DNA from: Yamagishiella unicocca
Lineage: Eukaryota > Chlorophyta > Chlorophyceae > Chlamydomonadales > Volvocaceae
DNA length: 64,000 nt
Assembly (NCBI GenBank): GCA_003116995.1
Contig: BDSL01000014.1
Location: 1,178,001 to 1,242,000, forward strand
Direction: 5' to 3'
Shown here: piece by piece, positions 1 through 12,228 of the stretch
Numbering within the stretch: position 1 is the first letter of the stretch
Layout of the letters: each line of letters starts with the position of its first letter
Program-made: the position numbers and the translations under genes
The notes under the pieces: generated by a model
Seen by the model: the letters and a program-made list of their open reading frames with translations, nothing else
Database searches by the model: none
Told to the model about the DNA's origin: nothing

Positions 1-511
1 GCGGGCCCGGGTTGCGGGCTGGGTGGGTGCGGGGCCGCCGGCCGCGCTCGTCTCGACAGCAGCAGTAGTACCGGCGCAGCAGACGAGGTGCGCGTCATCG
101 TACCTCGTCTTCGGTGGGGCCCTCCCTGGAGCGCCGCGTTCGCGGCATCCCCCACCCCGAGCACACCAGCTCGTCCTGCCGGCGAGTCAGTTACGTTGGG
201 TTCGGTCAGGTCGTCGGTGAAGCAGCAAGGATGCTGCTGTCAGGGAGGCAGGGGGTGAGGCCCCCGCGTACCACCCGCAGGGGTACGCCGGGGGGACGGA
301 AGCAACATAAAAACGGTGCACAGTCGTGAAAGCCCCCTGTTGACGTCCACGCCCCCGGCCCCCCGCCCCCCCGCCCGGGGCCCACATCCTCGCTGTCCGC
401 CGACCATGCGCGCACTATCCTGTCGTTTTCGTGTCAACGGTTTTCACGCGCCCCCCCCCCCCGCCGCCCCGGGCCCCCCGCCCCGCCCCGCTCCTTAACA
501 CACTGGCGCAG
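1..511. other. Left-edge stretch, no gene assigned
   Basis: This stretch lies just upstream of the first recognisable phosphatase exon. It may be intron or contain earlier exons of that gene, but no open segment has a recognisable domain and a convincing splice pair. Around 418-446 it carries a degenerate copy of the dispersed repeat described at 49.8 kb (a TGTCG...GTGTCAACGG core), and 447-492 is a C-rich run. Confidence 0.4.
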
Positions 512-3249
512 GCCGAGCTGCCGCCCCAGGATAAGATGACCCTGGCGGGCAAGAACGGCTTCCTGCCGTACAGGGCCACTGCGGACCTGATCCGCTCGTC
601 GCTCAATGGGTGGGTGCGGGAGGGAGATCACCAAGGGGTGATCTCGGTGGGCAGGGTTAAAAACCGTTGACGCGAAAAGGACAGGACAGTTGGCGAATGG
701 TCGGGGAGTTCGAGGAAGACCCGTGGATGCCAGAAAAAACCGTTTAGAACAGTGTTTGGAGATGCATGCTGAAGAACTGGGTTGGGGAGGAGGGAGCGGG
801 GAGAGGGCGGGGGGGGAGGGAGCAGCCGGGTGCAGGGGGCGGGACGGGTTATCCGGGTCAGCGCTGACGGGGCGAGCTGCTGGCATGTAGCGGTGCGAGC
901 TGGTGGCGTGTGGGCTTCGGGCGGAGGCGGGGCTCCGAGCCCCCAGCCTCCCGCCTGCAGATACACCTAGCAGCTGGCGCCCCACATCACCGCCGCTGAC
1001 ACGCTGGCGTCCTCCCCTCCCCCCTTCCCGTCTTGCCCGCCGCGACTCCAGCGCCGCCCTCCTTCTCCCCCCCAATGCGCCAGCCACCCTACCCATGTCG
1101 TGTAACCGGGTCTTTATGTCTGTCCCTCCCCCCTGCCTCCCTCCCTGCCCGCTCCCCACCCTCCCGCTCAGGCCGCCCCCCATGGAGATCGTGGAGGGGC
1201 TGCGCAATCCGATGCTGGACAAGTTCCTCCCCACGCGGGTGAGACACTGCGCAGCGGGACCGGGGACCCGGGGGCGGGGAACCGGTGGCGGCTGGATGAG
1301 GGCTTGACGGCGGGCAGGACCAGGGGACTTGGAGCAGGGACTTGGGGTGTCTTGGGTGCACCACCTGCAAGGGAACACCCGAAGGGGCCAGTGGGCGCTG
1401 GTGGGCAGGGCCGGCGCTGGGTGCCGGTCGAGTAGCTCGTTGGGGCTGTTGGCCGGGTTGCGAACCAAGTCGTGGAGCTGCTGCCTGGAGGCAAGGCCCC
1501 GCCACACCACGTGTGGCACGTGTAGGCAGTGCGGGTCGTGGTCATATAATGCCCCCCCCCCACCACCACGGCGGTGGTGGGGTCCCTCCGCGTGAGCGTG
1601 TGCGCGTCCGAGGAGTGCTCGTCCTAGGACCTTGACAAGTGCCGCACGCCTTGCCCCCGGCCCAAGTCCACCAGCGCTGTCTCTCCCCGGGCCTCAACCC
1701 TCCAGGTTTCTCGAGTAACCGGTTCTTTTTCGCCTCCTGCCCCCGGTAGCCAACCCAAGTTTTCCGGCATTCGCACCTAAACCGCGTGTCCGGAAACTAC
1801 ATTCGCCAGATCCTTTCTGCCCTCCGTTTCCTATGTCGTATAACCGGGCCTTCTCCCCACATCCCCCCCCCAACCCCGCTTCCCATGTGGAGTAACCGGT
1901 ACTTACATGTAACCCCCAACCCCGCCCCCGGATCCCCTCCGCAGAAGCGGAAAGATGGTAAGCCGTACAACCCGGTGACCATCAAGTTCGCTCACTTCCC
2001 CATCGTGGACCTGGCCACCCCCAGCAGCGGGTCGCTGCCACCGCTCATCAAAGGTACGGCCGGTGCGACCGCGGGGCGGTACGGCAGGTGGGAAGTTATC
2101 GGTACGGGAGTTAATCGATACGCCCAAACTGGCGAGTAAAGACTATACCTGCCGTGCACCTTGATCAACGCGTCACTCATGGTTGTTCGGACCTGGTGTC
2201 GTAGCGGTCGTTCCTGTCCAGCAACGGGCGAGGGGCCGCCACCAACGGTGCGCTCAATGTGCGTGTGAGGTAGCGCTGGTGAGGGCGAGACAGTGGCTGT
2301 GGCGGTACTTCCGACCCAGATCGCTCTGAAGCCGCCCGAACTCTCAACCGCCCTTCGCTCATCTTGCTGCTCGTGCTTTCTCCGCGGGCGCCTACGGCAC
2401 ACCACCAGCACCAGCACCAGCACCGCCACCACCACCGCCACCACCACCACAACCACCCTCATCACCACCCACCGCCACCGCCACCACCACGACAACTGGC
2501 CCCCTCACCCTGGGTGCGACAGACATGGAGCGGCGGCTGGCCGCTGGCGAGAAGCTCTACATCCACTGCTGGGGCGGGCGCGGGCGGGCGGGCACCGTAG
2601 GCGCGTGCATGCTGGCGGAGATGTACGAGTAAGTGGGGTGTACGACTTGACGGTCTGCAGGCAGGCGCGCGTCGCAGCGGGAGCGGGAACAGGTAGCGAA
2701 TCGTGATCTGATGCCGGTAGCCGTGTGGCGGTCTGAGGGCCGATTGGCAAGTCCAGCTGTCGACAACTTGCCGTGGGGATTTGAATGGTTGGAATTGGAA
2801 CTAGGTCAGGCAGGCGCGTGCAGCACGGCTGCCGTGGGGTCCTTGTGGCGGGGTGGCGCTGGCCGCCGTAGGAGAAGGCTTGGAATGAGCCGGACGCGGA
2901 CTGAGCTCGCGCCAGCATTACCGAGCGCAGCTAGGGTTGCTTCGTTGCGTTCAGGAGCAGCTTCTATACCCGCAGGACTCTTCCGTCCAAAGTTTTTGGG
3001 TTGGTCGTGTTTGCGTGGTGGGTGCACTTGTCAGGGGGGTTCTATTGGTACTGATGACGGTAGTTATCGAACTTGGCCTCCCCATCCCACTCCCTCCCCT
3101 CGCCCCCATGATGCAGTCTCTCGGCGGAGGAATGCTTGGAGCGCATACAGCGCGCGTTTGATACGAGGCAAGACGGAGGACGGCGCAGCCCCGAGACCGA
3201 GGAGCAGGTCGCTTTTGTCAAGGAATACGTCAGGGCGCTGAAGAATTAG
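512..3249 (+). CDS. Tyrosine/dual-specificity phosphatase-like protein, 5' partial
   Basis: Five exons join in frame: 512-609, 1172-1238, 1945-2053, 2523-2628 and 3117-3249 (TAG). Each junction has a GT donor and AG acceptor with matching phase. The product has the cysteine-phosphatase loop HCWGGRGRAG in exon 4 (HCX5R: the nucleophilic Cys and phosphate-binding Arg are both present). Exon 3 has a HFPIVDLATPS segment that resembles the substrate/general-acid loop region of the PTP/DSP fold. The C-terminus is a charged helix ending EYVRALKN. The family would remove phosphate from Tyr/Ser/Thr or another phospho-substrate; the substrate cannot be inferred. The start codon was not found, so the N-terminus lies in undetected exons or left of the window. 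A TGTAA at 3326-3330 is a candidate poly(A) signal. The next gene, the aminotransferase, runs in the same direction but shows no sign of co-regulation. Confidence 0.8.
708..787 (+). repeat. Dispersed short repeat, family B copy 1
   Basis: An intronic element of about 80 bp. It reads 'ttcgaggaagacccgtgga', then an A-run with ACCGTTTAGAACAG, and ends 'gatgcatgctgaagaactgg'. Near-identical copies lie at 34232-34318 and 60070-60150 (plus orientation) and at 24837-24910 and 61000-61068 (minus orientation). A shorter copy is near 58360-58430 (minus). Confidence 0.8.
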
Positions 3250-3987
3250 AGGGAAATGCTCTAGATGGTATTGGCTATTTCGCAAACTGGGCAGGGTAGG
3301 CTGCGATGGTTAAGGTCGGCGAACGTGTAACTGCGAGGCGCGGAGAGATGGTTAAGGTTGACGAGCGAGCCGCGACCTGTTTCTTGAATTAGGGGAAATA
3401 AGTCGATTTTGAATCGCTTTTAACCAGAGTAATGACAACTGTTCGAGAGGATAGTCTACGCGTCTGGCCTTCGGCTCCGCACGTTGCGCACGTTTAATCT
3501 GCAGGACATCCAACACGCAATCTCTCTGCGGAATTGCACTTACTGTCGGTCTAGAGTCTCCTTAAGTTTGGTAGGCCCAAGCTGCCTTATCCGCGCCTGT
3601 CAAGAAACCGGCCAGTCACTCATTGAATAAGCGGTCGCTTCTACCCACCTGGTGTTTTTGTACTTGTGAGTTCGATAGGGCTGCGTGCGTATATTTGCCT
3701 TTGACACGGGGTGATTCGACCACGCACCCTGCTTCTGGGCCGCCGCCGGGGATGCGTTTGGCCTGTGCGAAGTATGCTTAGTCGGACGCTGCCAAAAGAT
3801 AGCAGTTTGGGGCGGCGCGTCCCTAGCAATAACAGGAATCTAGTCGTGGTTGCCGTCAAGACTAAGAGGTGGTGAGTTGACGCCGGAGACTGCTGGCGGT
3901 AACTCGTTGACGCTCGTCGTAAACCACCGCAACAATAATCGCATCTTAGCTGATTATTTTCGCCTGCATTTCCACTGAACATCAAGG
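3250..3987. promoter_or_regulatory. Intergenic region upstream of the aminotransferase
   Basis: It holds the 3' untranslated region of the phosphatase and the promoter/5' leader of the aminotransferase. It is less GC-rich than the neighbouring introns. An imperfect direct repeat of about 40 bp is visible at 3300-3370 ('gatggttaaggt' recurs). An AT-rich 'gtatattt' at about 3689 could be a TATA-like element, but nothing confirms it. No gene was seen. Confidence 0.35.
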
Positions 3988-6900
3988 ATGACGAGCTCTG
4001 AAGCGCCGTCGACCAGCAACGGGGCGGGTAACATGGACGCCAAGGCCGGGAAGCGCGCGCCGCTTTCCATAGACACTATCAACAAACGCGTCATCAATTC
4101 GGAGTATGCCGTTCGCGGTGAGATCGTCCAGCTGGCGCAGAAAATCGCTCGCGACCTGGACGAAGGGAAGGGCAGCTATCCGTTCGACAAGCTGGTATGG
4201 TGCAACATCGGGAACCCGCAGATCCTGGGGCAGAAGCCCATCACCTACTTCAGACAAGTGCTGGCGCTGTGCGAGTGCCCGCAGGTGGGTTGCAGCGGCG
4301 CCGACGCGGCGCCCCTCCGGACGCGCCCAGTATGTGTATGCGCGCGCGTTGGGTTGCAAAGCGGGAGTTCACTATGTCTGACGATCAGCAACGTAAGACG
4401 ACCTGTCAAATGATGACGTGACGAGAATGATGCGGCGAGGGCTGTGTTGGACTTGCGGGCGGTGGAGGTATTGCGAGGCTCGTCGCGTGCGGCGGGGCTG
4501 GCGATGAGAGGCGTCCTTGAGGCCTTTGCGGGCAGTGTACGAAGCTGCGCTTTCGGAGGAAGGCCGCCTCCTAACTCCGCAGCGACAACATCGGGGGCTA
4601 GACACCAGCGCTGGTACCCCTCCCGCCCTGGCAGCTGGCCCCCGCAGCCGCACAACCAACCCCGACATTCCGCTCCGCGGCACTACCCAACTGCCTGGCA
4701 GCTTCCCGCGCCCTCCATACCCCGCCGCGAGAGCGCCGCCCGCCGTACATCCTGCCACCTCCGCTCCGGAACCACGTACCGCAGCCCTCGCCACGCCGTT
4801 CGCCCTGCCTTTTCCTGGCAAATACCTACAGCCCGGACCTCTCCCCTCCGCGACCCGCTGCCCTCCGACCCTTCTTTCGCCCTCCCCCTCCTCTCCCTCG
4901 TCCCGTCCCTCATCGTCGTCCTCCTCCTCCTCCCTGGAGCAGCTGCTGGAGCACCCGCAGATCCGCGAGCTGTTCCCGGATGATGTGATTGCGCGGGCGC
5001 AGCTGCTCACAAAGGCCATCCCTGGAGGCCTGGGAGCCTACAGGTGCGGTGCCGGCCCGCACCACGGCGAGGAGGGCCCTGGGGGTATGAGAGGAAACCC
5101 GTGGTTTGGCACGGAATAGGAAAAACGTCCTGATGAGGAAATGTTTGGTACACATGCAAGTATTAGGAATGCATGCCCCGGCGGGGGGGCGCAGGAGCTG
5201 CCGGGAGGCCAAGGAGGGCGGCCGAGTTGTTGGGGGCTCCAGCTGCCAGAGCCGGAGCGGCGCGAGGCTTGTGGGCGGGCCCCGGTAGTCCCATGCCGGT
5301 TGTGTGGCGGAGGAAGGTGCGGGAAGGTGCGGGTGGGGGTAGGGTGGAGGCGGGCAGCTAACTATCAGCCACGGAGCCACTGCGGCGGGCAGGCGACGGG
5401 GGAAGAAGTCGAGGGCAGCTGGAGAGCGCGAAGATCACCAGCATCGGTCCGTTGTGGGGCCCTGCGCTGCCGGGCTGCCGGGTAGCCCCGCAGGTCGACA
5501 TGGGGGCCAGCTCGTCCTTTCCCTGGACGCCACAGCAGCACAGCGGTGTGCCACAACGAACTAGGGCACGTGGCTGCCGTGCATTCGGTTGCGATCCAGG
5601 ATCCGGGCGGGGCCCACAGCTGCAGGCGCCACCGTCGGCGCCGCCATCCGCCTTCCAACCCTCCCCGCCCACCTGTCCCCCGCCCCATGAAGTGCCGACG
5701 AACGGGTTTCCCTGCCAAATCCCCCGCCCCGCCCCGCCCCGCGGTTTCCCTCACCACCAGCACCTCCTCCCCACTGGCAACTTCTGCCCTCCGTTTACTA
5801 TGTCGTGTAACCGGGTCTTCCCGCCACCCCATCCCTCCCGCAGCGACTCCGCCGGTGCGCTCATTATCCGCCAGCTGGTGGCTTCCTCCATAGCCAAGCG
5901 CGACGGTTACCCCGCCGACCCGGAGAACATCTACATGACGGATGGCGCCTCCCCTGCCGTACACTACATGATGGACCTGCTGCTGCGGGAGCCCACGGAC
6001 AGCATGATGGTGCCCATACCGCAGTACCCGCTGTACAGCGCCACGCTGACGCTGTACGGCGGCAAGCTGGTGCCGTACCTGTTGGACGAGGGCGCGGGCT
6101 GGGGGCTGGACGTGGAGCACTTGCGGGGGCAGCTCACGAAGGCGCGGGCGTCCGGGCTGTGTGTTCGCGCCATGGTGGTCATCAACCCCGGCAACCCGAC
6201 GGGTGGGTGGCGGTGGTGGGTGGCGGTGGTACTGGGTGGTGGTTGGGGGGGGGTATGAGAGGAAACCCGTGGGGTGAGGGGACGAAGGGGGGGGACGACT
6301 GGCGCTCAGGTAGGGGGACGGGGGAAGGGCGGTGGGGAGGAGAGGCGGGGAGGTCGGGCGAGATTAGGGTCTTGGTGTTGAGGGCGCGAGGTGGGGATGG
6401 GGGGGGGCGCGCTGTTTGAGGCGGCCAAGGAAGGGGCGGGACAGGAATGCCCCCCAGCTCACGCCCCGGGGAGTGAAGGTCACACCCCAGGGTCTGGGCG
6501 GTGCCTGAACGCGGAGGGTTGCCGCCCGTCACTCGGTTTGGCGGCCGTGGATTCGCGGATGCTCTTATGAACCCCACGTCCCTGGGTTGCGCCACAACAA
6601 CCGCCAGCGGACAGCTGGTCGGTGGGTTGGAAGGCGCTCGACAGATATCGCTGTTCCGGCCGGCTGTGTCTATATTAAAAAATGACATGGGGGCGGGGTT
6701 ATCCTTATAGAGGACCATTCTCATTCTCTCTCATTTCCTCAGCAGTGCGACCCCAGCGGCGAGCGTGCAGCCAGAGCCGATTGCTGAACCGGCGGCACCC
6801 GGGCCAGAAGATGGTTCCCCGCCGACGCTCCAGTGAAACCCGGGCGCATTGGGTCCCCCTGCTCACACACACGCTCCCCCCCTTCCCCGCCCGTGGCTCC

Positions 6901-9129
6901 GCCTCGTCTTGCGTACGACACAGGGCAATGCCTGTCGTACCAGAACATGCGGGACGTGCTGGCCTTCTGCCGGGACGAGCAGCTGGTGCTGATCGCCGAT
7001 GAGGTGTACCAGGTGGGTGGGTGGGTGGGTGCGCACGAGGGGGGAGGGGCGGGGGGGGATGCCTGATTAGGACCCCGGGATGCTCCGCCCTCCCCGAGCC
7101 GTTACGTCATCCTCTCATCCGGTGCCCACCCGCCCGGTCTAACTGTGCACTCGCGCCCCCCCGCGCGAGGCCCCCCCCCCGGTTGCTGTTATACGCCGTA
7201 CACCCCTTTTGGGACCCCCCCAAAACCCACAAATGCCACCTGCTTCAACCCCCCAACGCGTCACCCCCGCCAACCCGCTTTAACCCCCCTAAAAACACCC
7301 CACACACACTGCACACACAAACACACCCAGGCCAACATCTATGTGGGCAACAAGGAGTTCTCGTCCTTCAAGAAGGTGGCTTGCGCGATGGGCCTCGTAG
7401 ACGAGGTGCCGCTGGTGTCGCTGCACTCCATTTCCAAGGGTAAGCCGGCGCAGCCGGGGGAGGGGGCGCCGGGCTTCCCGCATGAGGAGCTGACACGGGG
7501 TGTGTATCCCCCACCCGGCGCCGTGGTGGGGGACATGGGTGGGCCACCACGCGCCCAACCCATCTCCCCCCCAACTCCGGCAGCTGCAAACGAGTGTTCC
7601 AAACTTCCTGTCGTCGGTTTTCCCCTAATGGTCCCTTAAGTGCCGACTTCCGGGTTTTTTTCCCTCGTACCATCGGGCTCCCCCTGCCACCCTCCGGACA
7701 GGCTTCGTGGGCGAGTGCGGGCGGCGCGGCGGCTACATGGAGGTGACTGGCTTCCCCGCCGCCGTCAAGGACCAGATCCTCAAGCTGGCGTCCATCAACC
7801 TGTGCCCCAACCTGTCCGGGCAGATCTGCTGCGCGCTGATGATGAACCCGCCGCAGGTGGGGGCGGGGGAGCGTTTGGCGGGGGGGGGGGTAAAAGCGGC
7901 GGGCAGGGTATTGGTGACGGACCTGCCGGAGGGGGGGAATCCAGGGGGAGGGGGGGCGGAGGGTGGGAGGAGGCAGGTGCTTCTGGCGGTTTGGGGTTAG
8001 GTAAACAAAGGTTGGGACACTGATGCTGCTCGTGGCATGGTGCCCCTCCCGCGCGCGCGCATGCGGAGGAGATGAAGGAAATCGATTCCGGTGCGGGGCG
8101 CGGGATTGGGGCCTTGCGTTTTGTCGTACAGGTTGGCGAGGCGTCGTACGAGCAGTACCGCGCCGAGAAGAGCACCATCCTGGGTTCCCTCAAGCGGCGC
8201 GCGGAGCTGCTGGTGGGGGCGCTGAACCGGCTGGAGGGGGTGAGCTGCAACGGGGCGGAGGGGGCGCTGTACGCCTTCCCCAAGGTGACGCTGCCGGATG
8301 CGGTCGTGCACGCGGCCAAGCAGCTAGGTGAGCGCGGGTGGGGGGAGGGGGGGAGCGCGGGCGGGGGAGGGGAGGAGCGCGGGTGGGGGGAGGGGGGGAG
8401 CGCTGCAGGCGGGAGCGGCTGCAGCGGAGCTAAAGGCAAGGGTGGGGGAGGGCATAAAGACCGGTTACGCGACATGGGGGGGATTACACTAAAAGAACCG
8501 GTAACGCGACTGGGGAAATGTAGGGGGGGAGGGGCGGAATGCAAAAGGTCTGCGCGCTGGGCGAGGTGCCGAGGAGCAGGCGGAGGGGCGGGGTGGGGGT
8601 TGGGTGCGGGAGCACACCAGCAGCGGGGCTGTCACCCTATAGCCGCGGACGCCGTTGCCCTCCCGGCAATGACGCACCCACACCCACACACCCACCTCCC
8701 CAGCTTCTCTTCCTGCTCGTCTAGTCCACTGGGCGCATCAGCTAGTCAACCACCTGCCCCTCCCCCCTCCCACCGCCTCCCTCCTCCCCTCCCTCCTCCC
8801 CTCCCTCCTCCCCTCCCTCCTCACCCCCAGGTAAGCAGCCCGACTGGCTCTACTGCCGGGACCTGTTGGAGGCCACCGGTATCGTGGTGGTTCCCGGCTC
8901 CGGGTTCGGCCAGGCCGACGGCACCTACCACTTCCGCACCACCTTCCTGCCCAGCGAGGAGGACATCGGGCGGGTGGTGGAGGCGCTGGCGGCGTTCCAC
9001 GGACAGTTCCTCATCAAGTACGGCGGACTGCAGAAGCAGCAGCACGCGCAGCCCGACCCGGAGCAGGAGCTGCAGCCGGTGGCGGTGGCGGCGGTAGCAG
9101 CGGCAGCGGCCACGAATGGCGGCCGCTGA
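3988..9129 (+). CDS. Alanine aminotransferase (class I PLP aminotransferase)
   Basis: A complete eight-exon gene: 3988-4284, 4943-5043, 5844-6202, 6924-7012, 7331-7439, 7702-7856, 8132-8327 and 8831-9129 (TGA). It encodes 534 aa with every splice phase matching. The enzyme interconverts alanine + 2-oxoglutarate and pyruvate + glutamate. Plant and algal members of this subgroup include cytosolic, mitochondrial and peroxisomal (glutamate:glyoxylate) forms. Visible family marks are VINPGNPTG at about residues 245-253, ADEVYQ (PLP-contacting Asp about 278, Tyr about 281), and the PLP-lysine block SISKG followed by FVGECGRRGGY, with Lys318 at the exon 5/6 junction. FRTTFLP near the C-terminus carries the expected substrate-carboxylate Arg. 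The first Met at 3988 gives an N-terminus without an obvious long transit peptide. The C-terminal tail after about residue 510 is Gln/Ala-rich and lineage-specific. TGTAA at 9182-9186 is a candidate poly(A) signal. Introns contain family A and C repeats. Confidence 0.95.
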
Positions 9130-10549
9130 GCGGTTCCACGCGTCGCTGGTGGGGCGGGCTGCCGCGTGCAGCTGTGGAGGTTGTAAAGCTTGCCGGTTCG
9201 TTGTTGCGGTTATGGTTGGTATGGCTGGGGGAGGCCGGAGGGCGCTGTTTTGGGGTCCGGAGCTGGGAGCTGGGCGCGATCCAGGGTTCCCGCTCTGAAG
9301 CGGTGGGGACGAGCGAAGGGGCTGGCGGGTGTGCGGGCTAAGTCGCTGGCCACTTGCAGCTCGACTCGTGGCTGCAATGCGTGTGGGAGGGAGGCCGAGG
9401 GTGGGTGGGTGGGTGGGTGGGTGGGTGGGGCTGTTGACGTATGGCGGCGGTGGGGGGGGGTGGCTGCGCGGCGAAGGATACGGTGATGCCCTGTCCGTCA
9501 AGTCGGCGCTGTATGCGGTGATAGGACAGCGGACGAAACGTAGAGGCACCTAGCAGCCCCTGGGTATGCATCACCACCACCACCACCACCACCCGAGTAC
9601 GACGCTGTGTGTATGTGTATACACCAGTGTACGGTGTACGGGAGGGCGAGGGAAGTGAGGCTGAAGGGCGAAAGGGTTGCTGTCCGGGGGGGCGAGTCTC
9701 GTCCGGGGCGGAGGTGGCCGGGGCGGAGGCGGGGGACCGTCCCCGCAATCGTGTGTCATGGGGTTGCCGTTGGCCGGATCTGAAAAGCGGTTGGCCGTTT
9801 TGGGTAGCGGTACGAGGAACGGTGTGGGGAAGGGACAGACGGACTGGGGAGGGTGGGTTGCGAAGTCATCCGCTCGCTGCTGAGGCGCGCATCCAGGCGG
9901 CGAGGCGATGACGCAGTCACTAGGAGCTGTGCGGCCTAGCACAGCTCAGCCCAGCTTCCCTCGGTGCATCTCACCTCACTCCTGCTCACCTCAGCTCCGC
10001 CCAGTGCGAGTGCTCGCCGACTGCGTCCCTCGGCGTCCTACTCGTATTTGCCCGCCTTCCGCTCGTTGGCTTAGTGGTCTCGTGCGTGTGTTCGACGTCT
10101 GCTCGATCTTAGTCGACACACGCGTCTGTTCGATGTGTGCACAAGGGGGCCGAGCACCGCCCTGGACGGCGGGTGGCGAGAAGACCCGGTGACACGACAT
10201 AGGAAGCGGAGGGGAAAGGGGCAGCGGAAGGCGCGTAGACCGGCCGGCCGGCCGGACTGTGGGGGCTGGCGCGGTGGCGCCTGTAGTATGGTATGATACC
10301 GGTAGCAGCGCGGGGTGCTTCTTAAACAGACTGGCGACTGGACGCGACCCACATGAGGACGGCTGCGAGTGCATCAAGTGGCCCCTCTCTAAGAGGGCAC
10401 GCGGCCCCTCTCTAAGAGGACACGCGGGTAGCCATTTTCGACGGCGCCTATTGAGCGGTGCGGTTCCAGCTGGCTGGCCCCGTGGGACTGGGGCGTGGAG
10501 CTTGTACGACGCTTATATGCTTCATGTCCCCCGGTGTACGAAGTTAACT
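9130..10549. other. Intergenic: aminotransferase 3'UTR and simple repeats
   Basis: It contains a TGTAA at 9182-9186, a GTGG-type run at 9402-9430, a CAC trinucleotide run at 9568-9594, and a family C repeat copy at about 10182-10215 ('gacccggtgacacgacatag'). There is a (CCGG)n tract at 10240-10255 and a directly repeated 'cccctctctaagagg' pair at 10381-10425. No gene was recognised. Confidence 0.5.
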
Positions 10550-11101
10550 TCAAGTGTTTTTATTTTTACGTCGTGTATCCGTCCCTGGCGTCTTGGCCGC
10601 TGTGCTGAGGGCAGGACTGGCGTAGTTGCCCACTGGGCAAAGGGGGGTGGCAAACGGATGTGGTGGGAGTGCGGGCAAGGGGGGGGGCTGAGGCGCTGTC
10701 CGCTCTGCGAGCCCCGTCGCACTGCATTGCGGCAGGGCGAATGTACGGCGGCTGGAACGAGGCTGCATCGGCGGTGAGCGACCGCGTATATATCGGTGTT
10801 GCGGCAGGACTGTGGCAGGGGATATGGAGGCGCACACACCAACACCTGCAACTCCCTTGGCGCGATCCGGTGTCCTTGTCTGCGAGGAGGCCAAGTAGTT
10901 GCCCCCTGGGTAGTTGGCCCCTGGGCAGTTGCCCCCTGGGTAGTTGCCCCCTTGGTAGTTGCCCCCTTGGTAGTTGCCCTCTGGGTAATTTTGCCCCTGG
11001 GCAGTTGCCGTGAATGGGCGCTCGTCCATTTCAGCACGTGAAGGAGCCACACCCTCAGGAGCGCATCCGGGGGGGTAGGGAGTATCATCCCGCGAAAACA
11101 T
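10550..11101 (-). CDS. Candidate low-complexity protein with GNYxG repeats
   Basis: An ATG at 11101 opens about 183 codons. After about 45 residues it has seven tandem pentapeptides of the form GNY(P/Q)G (about 10890-11000), encoded by a 15-bp repeat that keeps this frame. The remainder is Pro/Ser/Arg-rich and ends in a basic tail. No family was recognised and no splice sites were needed. GC-rich algal DNA produces spurious ORFs easily, and a 15-bp repeat keeps any frame open, so this may be intergenic DNA. In favour of coding is the regular, chemically coherent repeat peptide. It sits between the aminotransferase and the 3' end of the minus-strand transporter. Confidence 0.25.
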   Translation of the reverse strand: MFSRDDTPYPPGCAPEGVAPSRAEMDERPFTATAQGQNYPEGNYQGGNYQGGNYPGGNCPGANYPGGNYLASSQTRTPDRAKGVAGVGVCASISPATVLPQHRYIRGRSPPMQPRSSRRTFALPQCSATGLAERTAPQPPPLPALPPHPFATPLCPVGNYASPALSTAAKTPGTDTRRKNKNT

Positions 11102-12228
11102 GCCATGCCCATCTGACGCGGTCCGAGGTGCGCTGTGCGTGTGTGGTTTCGGAGCGTCCTCTCTCAGCACTTACGGGCCGCCTGGGGTCCCACAAGGCGC
11201 GCGCGCGGGTTGCGGGCAGCGCGGGCCGCGTACACCACGCATCGGGGAAGGCGGAGGCGGCAGGGCCACCTGTAGCTGGCCAGGATGGAAACTTACATCC
11301 CTGAAACCTTTAAACCACCCGCGCCTAGTCTCTGAAACCTTAAACCATACGCGCCTAGTTTGCACAGCACAGCGCAGCACAGCCCCGAGTACGATGACGA
11401 CGTACACTGCCCACGGCAAAAACGGACTCGTGTGTTGCCCGGGCGATCAGCGCGCCACCGTGTCGGCTGAGACGAAACCGCCCTCACCGTTTGGGGGGCT
11501 GGACGTCCCTCCACCTTGCTCGCTCATCACCCCGCCGAGAACGATGGCGGTAGCGGCCCAACGGCCCATCAGCGCAACCCCCACCAACGGTAACCGCCGT
11601 AGCAGCTCGGGGATCGGCGAGTGCGGCCCCGATGACCCGGCCGACTACCAAAGCACCAATAATACCCGCCCGCGACGCGCATATCGCAACGTGCATACAT
11701 GACCCACCGCAACATATCGTGTACTGCAATCAAGGTTCTTAATATAATTTGGACCTATCAAAACGTTCCTATCACAGTGTAGATACCGTATATTAGGACG
11801 AAACAAACGAAACATACATTACTAGCTTCCGAGCCGACGTACCCTAACCCCTGAACAAATTCCCTCCTCAGCAGTACTCGGCGAGTGTCGCCCCGCGGCG
11901 TCGCAACCTGCGCCGATCGCGGAGCCTGGTGTGTGGCAGCTCGCTACGACGACAAGACCAGCCTCCGACTGCCATCCGCAACAGCTAGTGCAGCGCTACA
12001 GCTGGCGGCAGTGGAGCCGTCCGGCAGCAGAGCCCATCGCCGTTCGTTGCCTCGTTGCGTCGTTCGTTGCTCCACGAGTGAAATATCCAATACATCAATG
12101 ATACCGGTAGAAACAGGCAAAATGCATACATAGAACATGGAGAATCACACCCAGGTAGCCGGGGTAGCCCCGCTAGGGTTGGGGGCGAACGCGCCCTCGC
12201 CCTGGCCAGCACCGGGCGGCGGCGCCGA
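11102..12228. other. Intergenic region downstream of the transporter
   Basis: It is partly AT-richer DNA (11700-11860). A tandem duplication at about 11298-11360 repeats a block of about 32 bp ('cctgaaaccttaaaccacccgcgcctag', with variants). It probably includes the 3'UTR of the minus-strand EamA gene. No recognisable gene. Confidence 0.4.

Noticed and set aside
9568..9594. Run of CAC codons as a possible His-tag-like or metal-binding protein segment
   Set aside because: It lies in a simple trinucleotide run downstream of the aminotransferase stop, with no gene model around it.
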